The notes beneath the pieces were generated by a model that was given only the letters and a program-made list of their open reading frames with translations, searched no databases and had not been told where the DNA came from. The position numbers were made by a program, and so were the translations under genes. 15,824 bases of DNA from DASZBX01 sp035943635. Its GTDB lineage: Bacteria > Actinomycetota > Actinomycetes > Streptomycetales > Catenulisporaceae. Below, piece after piece: positions 12,648 to 15,824 of this stretch. How positions within the stretch are numbered: position 1 is the first letter of the stretch; every line of letters starts with the position of its first letter. The stretch spans positions 1 to 15,824 of the forward strand of contig DASZBX010000095.1 in assembly GCA_035943635.1 (NCBI GenBank). Reading direction: 5' to 3'.

Positions 12648-12665
12648 GTCATCGTTAAGACGACA
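12647..12665 (+). promoter_or_regulatory. RheA-type operator of the regulator gene
   Basis: TGTCATC-GTTAA-GACGACA, identical to the hsp20 operator except for one base in the 5-nt spacer, and in the same orientation relative to its gene. It overlaps the predicted transcription start, the classic place for autorepression. Confidence 0.8.
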
Positions 12666-12692
12666 TCTCCCCCGGCAGTGAAGGGAGCCCTC

Positions 12693-13379
12693 ATGCACGT
12701 CAACGAAGATTCTTATCTGGAGCCTGATGCACTGTCGGCACGCGCCGCGTCCGACGGGTCGGAGGCTTTCGTCAGCATCTCGGCCGCGGCCGATGCCGCC
12801 CGCCAGCCGACTCCGTCGGGAAGCGGGCCGGAGCTGACCTCCACAGATTTCCTCTCGGCCCTGGCCCGGTTGCGCGAGCTTCGGGCGCAGATAGCCGCGT
12901 GGGAGCCGGACCTGATCGACGCCGCCCGGCACCGCGGCGCCAGTTGGGCGCAGCTGGCGCCGGCCCTGGGGGTGGCCAGCCGGCAGGCGGCCGAGCGGCG
13001 CTACCTGCGCCTGCGACCGCCCGGGACGGACGCCGACGGGTCGAGCACCGGAGACCAGCGGGTCCAGGCCGAGCGCGACCGCCGAGCCGGTCAGCGAGCC
13101 GTGGACGGCTGGGCCCGGGACAACGCCTCCCGGCTGCGTCAACTCGCCGGCCAGGTCAGCGCACTCCATGACCACGACGGCGCCGGCCTGGACGCGGTGC
13201 GCCACGCCCTCGGAGCCAACGATGCCGCCGACCTGCTCGGCCCCCTGGCTGCCGTCCAGCTCCATCCAGATCCGGGCCATGGCACACTCGCTGCGCAGAT
13301 CACGGCCGTAGGTGACCAGGTGGCCGAGGTGCGCCGCGCCAGCGACGAGGGCCGACGCCACCCGCATACCACCAGATGA
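12693..13379 (+). CDS. rheA: RheA-like Hsp18 transcriptional regulator
   Basis: A 228-residue protein of the type annotated in Streptomyces as HSP18 transcriptional regulator. The diagnostic segment is LRELRAQIAAWEPDLIDAAR (61-80) then GASWAQLAPALGVASRQAAE and RRYLRLRP (82-109), a helix-turn-helix-like region. A second conserved block is VQAERDRRAGQRAVDGWARD with NASRLRQLAGQV (~125-156). In S. albus, RheA is a thermosensing repressor that releases hsp18 on heating. ATG at 12693 is chosen because AAGGGAG ends 5 nt before it; GTG at 12678 lacks a site. Operators here and at hsp20 support control of both. It is divergent from hsp20 but about 1.6 kb away, unusually far. The N-terminal 50 residues are poorly conserved. 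Confidence 0.85.
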   Translation: MHVNEDSYLEPDALSARAASDGSEAFVSISAAADAARQPTPSGSGPELTSTDFLSALARLRELRAQIAAWEPDLIDAARHRGASWAQLAPALGVASRQAAERRYLRLRPPGTDADGSSTGDQRVQAERDRRAGQRAVDGWARDNASRLRQLAGQVSALHDHDGAGLDAVRHALGANDAADLLGPLAAVQLHPDPGHGTLAAQITAVGDQVAEVRRASDEGRRHPHTTR

Positions 13380-13420
13380 GATCAACCAACCAATGAACGA
13401 CGCATAGCATCAACGTCTTC

Positions 13421-13447
13421 GCGGCCCGGGACGGCGCCCCGGGCCGC
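13421..13447 (+). terminator. Terminator of the rheA-like gene
   Basis: GCGGCCCGGG (13421-13430) and CCCGGGCCGC (13438-13447) form a perfect 10-bp GC stem with a 7-nt loop, 42 nt after the stop. A weaker 5-bp stem at 13520-13535 (CCCGG, GGAAAA loop, CCGGG) could serve the ferritin-like gene converging from the right. Confidence 0.75.
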
Positions 13448-13556
13448 AGCGATCATCCGCAGGAAACTGCCCACGACATCGTGGCGTTTGAAGACACGCC
13501 ATCGCGGCCGGACAAGTCACCCGGGGAAAACCGGGCCCGCGGCGGCCGGGGATCCG

Positions 13557-14093
13557 TCAGCGGCTGGGCATCCGCTCCAGCAGGTCGCGCAGGTCGTCGG
13601 CGTGCTCCTCCTCTTGGGCGAGCAGTTCCTCGAAGACACGGCGCGTGGTCGGATCCTTGTCGCCCAGCCAGGCGGCGATCTCCGTGTAGGACGCGACGGC
13701 GACGCGTTCCGCGATCAGATCCTCCTTGATCATCTCCGTCAGTTCCAGGCTCGCGTCGTAAGGAGTGTGCGAGCGGCTGCTCAGCGTGTCCGGATCGAAG
13801 TCCGGCTCGCCGCCGAGCTGGGAGATCCGCTCGGCGAGCTTGTCCGCGTGAGCCTGCTCCTCCTGAGCGTGTTCCAGGAACTCGGCCGCCACCGGCTCGG
13901 AGTACAGGCCGGTGGCGGTGTAGTAATGCCGCTTGTAGCGCAGCACGCACACGAGTTCGGTGGCCAAAGCCTCGTTGAGTACCTGGAGCACGCGCGAAAG
14001 GTCCGCGCCGTACGCGTCGGTGACCGGGCCCTTGTCAATCTCCTCGCGAGCGCGGTCGCGGAGGGTTTTGACGTCGGTGAGAAAGTCCGCCAT
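13557..14093 (-). CDS. Ferritin-like di-iron protein (bacterioferritin/Dps-type)
   Basis: A 178-residue four-helix-bundle protein. Metal-site residues follow the ferritin pattern: NEALATELVCVLRYKRHYY (40-58, with Glu46), EHAQEEQAHADKLAERI (74-90, E-x-x-H), LIAERVAVASYTEI (126-139), and EELLAQEEEHADDLRDLL (155-172, second E-x-x-H). It should bind two irons and oxidise Fe(II), limiting Fenton chemistry and storing iron. Length lies between classical bacterioferritin and Dps. ATG at 14093; GGAAAGG lies rather far upstream (~14 nt). No SigB-like element was found in front. The setting beside Hsp20, catalase and CsbD fits a stationary-phase or oxidative-stress role. Confidence 0.9.
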   Translation of the reverse strand: MADFLTDVKTLRDRAREEIDKGPVTDAYGADLSRVLQVLNEALATELVCVLRYKRHYYTATGLYSEPVAAEFLEHAQEEQAHADKLAERISQLGGEPDFDPDTLSSRSHTPYDASLELTEMIKEDLIAERVAVASYTEIAAWLGDKDPTTRRVFEELLAQEEEHADDLRDLLERMPSR

Positions 14094-14205
14094 GGGGGTT
14101 CATCGCCTTTCCGTTATTGCAGGTGGAGAGCGTGTCTGCCGTGTGCCACCCCGGCTGCGGCAACTGTTCCTCCCTTCCCGTCGCGGCGGAGCCCAAACGG
14201 CGCGG

Positions 14206-15564
14206 TCATGGTTGAACGGCGGGCGTAGGACCGAAAGAGTCACAGATCGCAAGGTCGGTGGCCGGCACACTGTGAAGGCGTCGAGCCGGTGATGTTCGAT
14301 CGGCCGGATCAGCAAGCCGACGTCCATCCGGCCCATCTCCTCCAGCGGCTGGACGCGATTGGACCCGGCCGCGTGGCCAGGCCCTAGAGCCACAGGGTTG
14401 ACCAGCGAAGCCGGTTCGGTGACCGAAGCTCATCGTGAGAGATGCGCGCCGCAGGCGGCGACACCACAGCGCGTCCGGATCCGCAAGCGCCTGGACCATG
14501 GCCAGAGCACTGTAGCCGGCGTGCCCGGTGAGCTGCGGCTCGGCCGACAAGCCGCCCGCCGAGGCCGGGGCCGGTGGAAGGGCGGCGCCGGTGCGCCGGC
14601 CCGACTGCTTCGGCCCGGTCTTGGCCCGAGGCCTCGCCGCCTGAGCCGGGTTCACCAGGTCGGACGCCGGCACCGGGAGGCCGAGGTCGGGTATCGGATC
14701 GCCGCGGAGGGCAGCGGCGCCCAGCGGGGTGATGCGGATCGCGGCCAGTCCGTCGTAGCGGGAGAGGTATTCGAATTCGTCGGCGCCCCAGTTGCCCCGG
14801 AAATCGTCGCGAGCCCCGCTCGGATCCCGGTAGGCGACGTCGACGATTCCGAGCGTCGCGGCATATTCGAGCAGTAGGCACAGGACATACCTGCCCTCGA
14901 CAATCGGGAAATCTCCGAACCCGGCCCAGCCGAGCGAACCGTATTCGGCATCGAGCAGGTACAGCCGCCACCGAGCGCGCTCGCCACGCGTCACCTTCAA
15001 GTCACCCAGGCGGGACAGGACACCGAACAGCTCGTCGACCCGGATCCACCGGCCGGCCGGAAGCGAAACCAGCGCCTCGGCCAGTGCAGCTCGACGGCGC
15101 GCCGGGGCGGTCAGCGTACCGGTGGTGCGCTGCCCTTTGATCGCGTCGATACGGGAGAACTCGTCGATCGGCGCCTTCGCCATCCACCTGCCCCACAGTC
15201 GGGCAAGTGCCGCATACCCGGGCGCCGTCAACGCGCGCTTTCCGGCAGCAGTCAGTTCGAGCTTGGTCCCGACCAGCCGCGCCAGGCCGCCGGCCTGGAC
15301 CAGCAGCGGCCACGCGAACGCCGCGATCGGCCCGAAGGTCTCCACGCCCTGTTCGTCGTAATAGTCACCGACTACCAAGGCGTCTTCCACCAACCGGACG
15401 CTGGCAGCCGACGGGCGTGCGGTCGTCGCACTACACCGAACCTGCCCGGCTTCGATCAGACTCAAGACACCGACCATGTTGGACAGCGCGTCCCGGGTAG
15501 TCTCCAAGATCACCAGGTCAGTATCATCTGAAGGATCAAACACCGGTGTGGCCGTCTTTCCCAT
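14206..15564 (-). CDS. Conserved actinobacterial protein of unknown function, atypical C-terminus
   Basis: A 452-residue frame. Residues ~15-290 are well organised: VGVLSLIEAGQVRCSATTAR, PIAAFAWPLLVQAGGLARLV, KLELTAAGKRAL (winged-helix-like), DEFSRIDAIKGQ, GRWIRVDELF, LYLLDAEYGSLGWAGF, and YVLCLLLEYAATLGIVDVAY followed by ARDDFRGNWGADEFEYLSRY. This pattern resembles large actinobacterial hypothetical proteins that carry helicase-associated-like winged domains; the function is unknown. From about residue 300 (below 14664) the translation turns into low-complexity Arg/Pro/Gly text, and relatives I recall are longer, so the 3' end may be truncated or frameshifted. ATG at 15564 is chosen as the first start before the conserved part; there is no ribosome site, and TATCCT lies 6 nt upstream, so translation may be leaderless. 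Confidence 0.6.
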   Translation of the reverse strand: MGKTATPVFDPSDDTDLVILETTRDALSNMVGVLSLIEAGQVRCSATTARPSAASVRLVEDALVVGDYYDEQGVETFGPIAAFAWPLLVQAGGLARLVGTKLELTAAGKRALTAPGYAALARLWGRWMAKAPIDEFSRIDAIKGQRTTGTLTAPARRRAALAEALVSLPAGRWIRVDELFGVLSRLGDLKVTRGERARWRLYLLDAEYGSLGWAGFGDFPIVEGRYVLCLLLEYAATLGIVDVAYRDPSGARDDFRGNWGADEFEYLSRYDGLAAIRITPLGAAALRGDPIPDLGLPVPASDLVNPAQAARPRAKTGPKQSGRRTGAALPPAPASAGGLSAEPQLTGHAGYSALAMVQALADPDALWCRRLRRASLTMSFGHRTGFAGQPCGSRAWPRGRVQSRPAAGGDGPDGRRLADPADRTSPARRLHSVPATDLAICDSFGPTPAVQP

Positions 15565-15707
15565 CCCGGAAGGATACCGAGTTGCGCCCGGCCAAGTAGC
15601 ACTTCGGAGCACCACCAAATGTAACCACCATGAATTAGATCTGACCGCCTTCCGAGGGTGGCCGTGGGAAATCGGGGGAACATCGGACCCGCCAGTCCTG
15701 GCACCGG

Positions 15708-15713
15708 TAAAGT
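15708..15713 (+). promoter_or_regulatory. Possible -10 box for leaderless transcript
   Basis: TAAAGT ends 7 nt before the ATG at 15721, which would make transcription start at or very near the A of ATG. No ribosome site is present. No clear -35 is seen. Confidence 0.35.
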
Positions 15714-15720
15714 TCACCGT

Positions 15721-15824
15721 ATGGGCACGTTGAGCAAGCGGGAGCTGGATGCTCTGGTCGAAGAGGCCACCGTGGACGCGTATGGCGAGGACGAGCAGTT
15801 GTCCGGGTTCTCAGTCATGATCGG
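15721..15824 (+). CDS. Small acidic protein annotated as calcium-binding in streptomycetes (N-terminal part)
   Basis: The first 34 residues, MGTLSKRELDALVEEATVDA then YGEDEQLSGFSVMI, run off the window edge. The YGEDEQ-x-x-GF motif matches the N-terminus of a family of about 110-residue actinobacterial proteins labelled calcium-binding, whose conserved core follows as DNLAVPF. Their real biochemistry is not well established. ATG at 15721 is supported by the family N-terminus; there is no upstream ribosome site, suggesting a leaderless mRNA. It is divergent from the 452-residue unknown protein, with 156 nt between the starts. Confidence 0.75.
   Translation, partial: MGTLSKRELDALVEEATVDAYGEDEQLSGFSVMI

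Noticed and set aside
1..15824. CRISPR arrays, tRNA/rRNA genes, complete insertion sequences, attachment sites
   Set aside because: Looked for regular direct repeats, cloverleaf-type sequences and IS ends; none seen.

Overview
The window is high-GC DNA with GC-biased third codon positions, GGAGG-type ribosome sites and protein families typical of Streptomyces-like actinomycetes. The best lineage marker is a RheA-type regulator paired with an Hsp20 (Hsp18) small heat-shock protein. Most intact genes belong to a stress-protection island: a GlsB/YeaQ-type membrane protein, a CsbD-type protein, a large HPII-type catalase, a zinc alcohol dehydrogenase, a transaldolase, Hsp20 with its regulator, and a ferritin-like protein. 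Two of them (the GlsB-type and CsbD-type genes) have upstream elements matching the Streptomyces SigB consensus (GNNT-N14-16-GGGTAC/T).

Layout. 1-1100: truncated DEAD-box helicase (+), GlsB-type gene (+) with a strong terminator, and a csbD gene (-) broken by an amber codon. 1300-1610: truncated helix-turn-helix (MmyB-type) regulator (-). 1713-4883: tight four-gene operon on the minus strand, in transcription order acyl-CoA dehydrogenase-like, PIG-L deacetylase, NodS-like methyltransferase, GT2 glycosyltransferase. The genes overlap by 1 to 4 nt; this is the best candidate for an undescribed small-molecule or glycolipid pathway. 4999-7332: HPII-type catalase (-). 7674-10042: alcohol dehydrogenase and transaldolase operon (+), divergent from the catalase. 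10267-11074: hsp20 and a small downstream gene (-). 11075-12692: about 1.6 kb mostly without intact genes, holding an oxidoreductase 3' remnant and perhaps a frameshifted small ORF. 12693-13379: rheA-like regulator (+). 13557-14093: ferritin-like protein (-). 14206-15564: conserved actinobacterial protein of unknown function with a degenerate-looking tail (-). 15721-end: start of a small acidic protein (+), cut by the window edge.

Regulatory logic. Nearly identical 19-bp inverted repeats of the form TGTCATC-N5-GACGACA lie upstream of hsp20 and of the rheA-like gene, in the same orientation relative to each gene. This fits one temperature-responsive repressor controlling both. In the compact arrangement I recall for Streptomyces, the two genes are close and divergent; here they remain divergent but are separated by decayed sequence. 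Several broken genes (helicase, csbD, MmyB-type, quinone oxidoreductase-type) mark the window as a region of ongoing rearrangement and decay around a functional stress-gene set.
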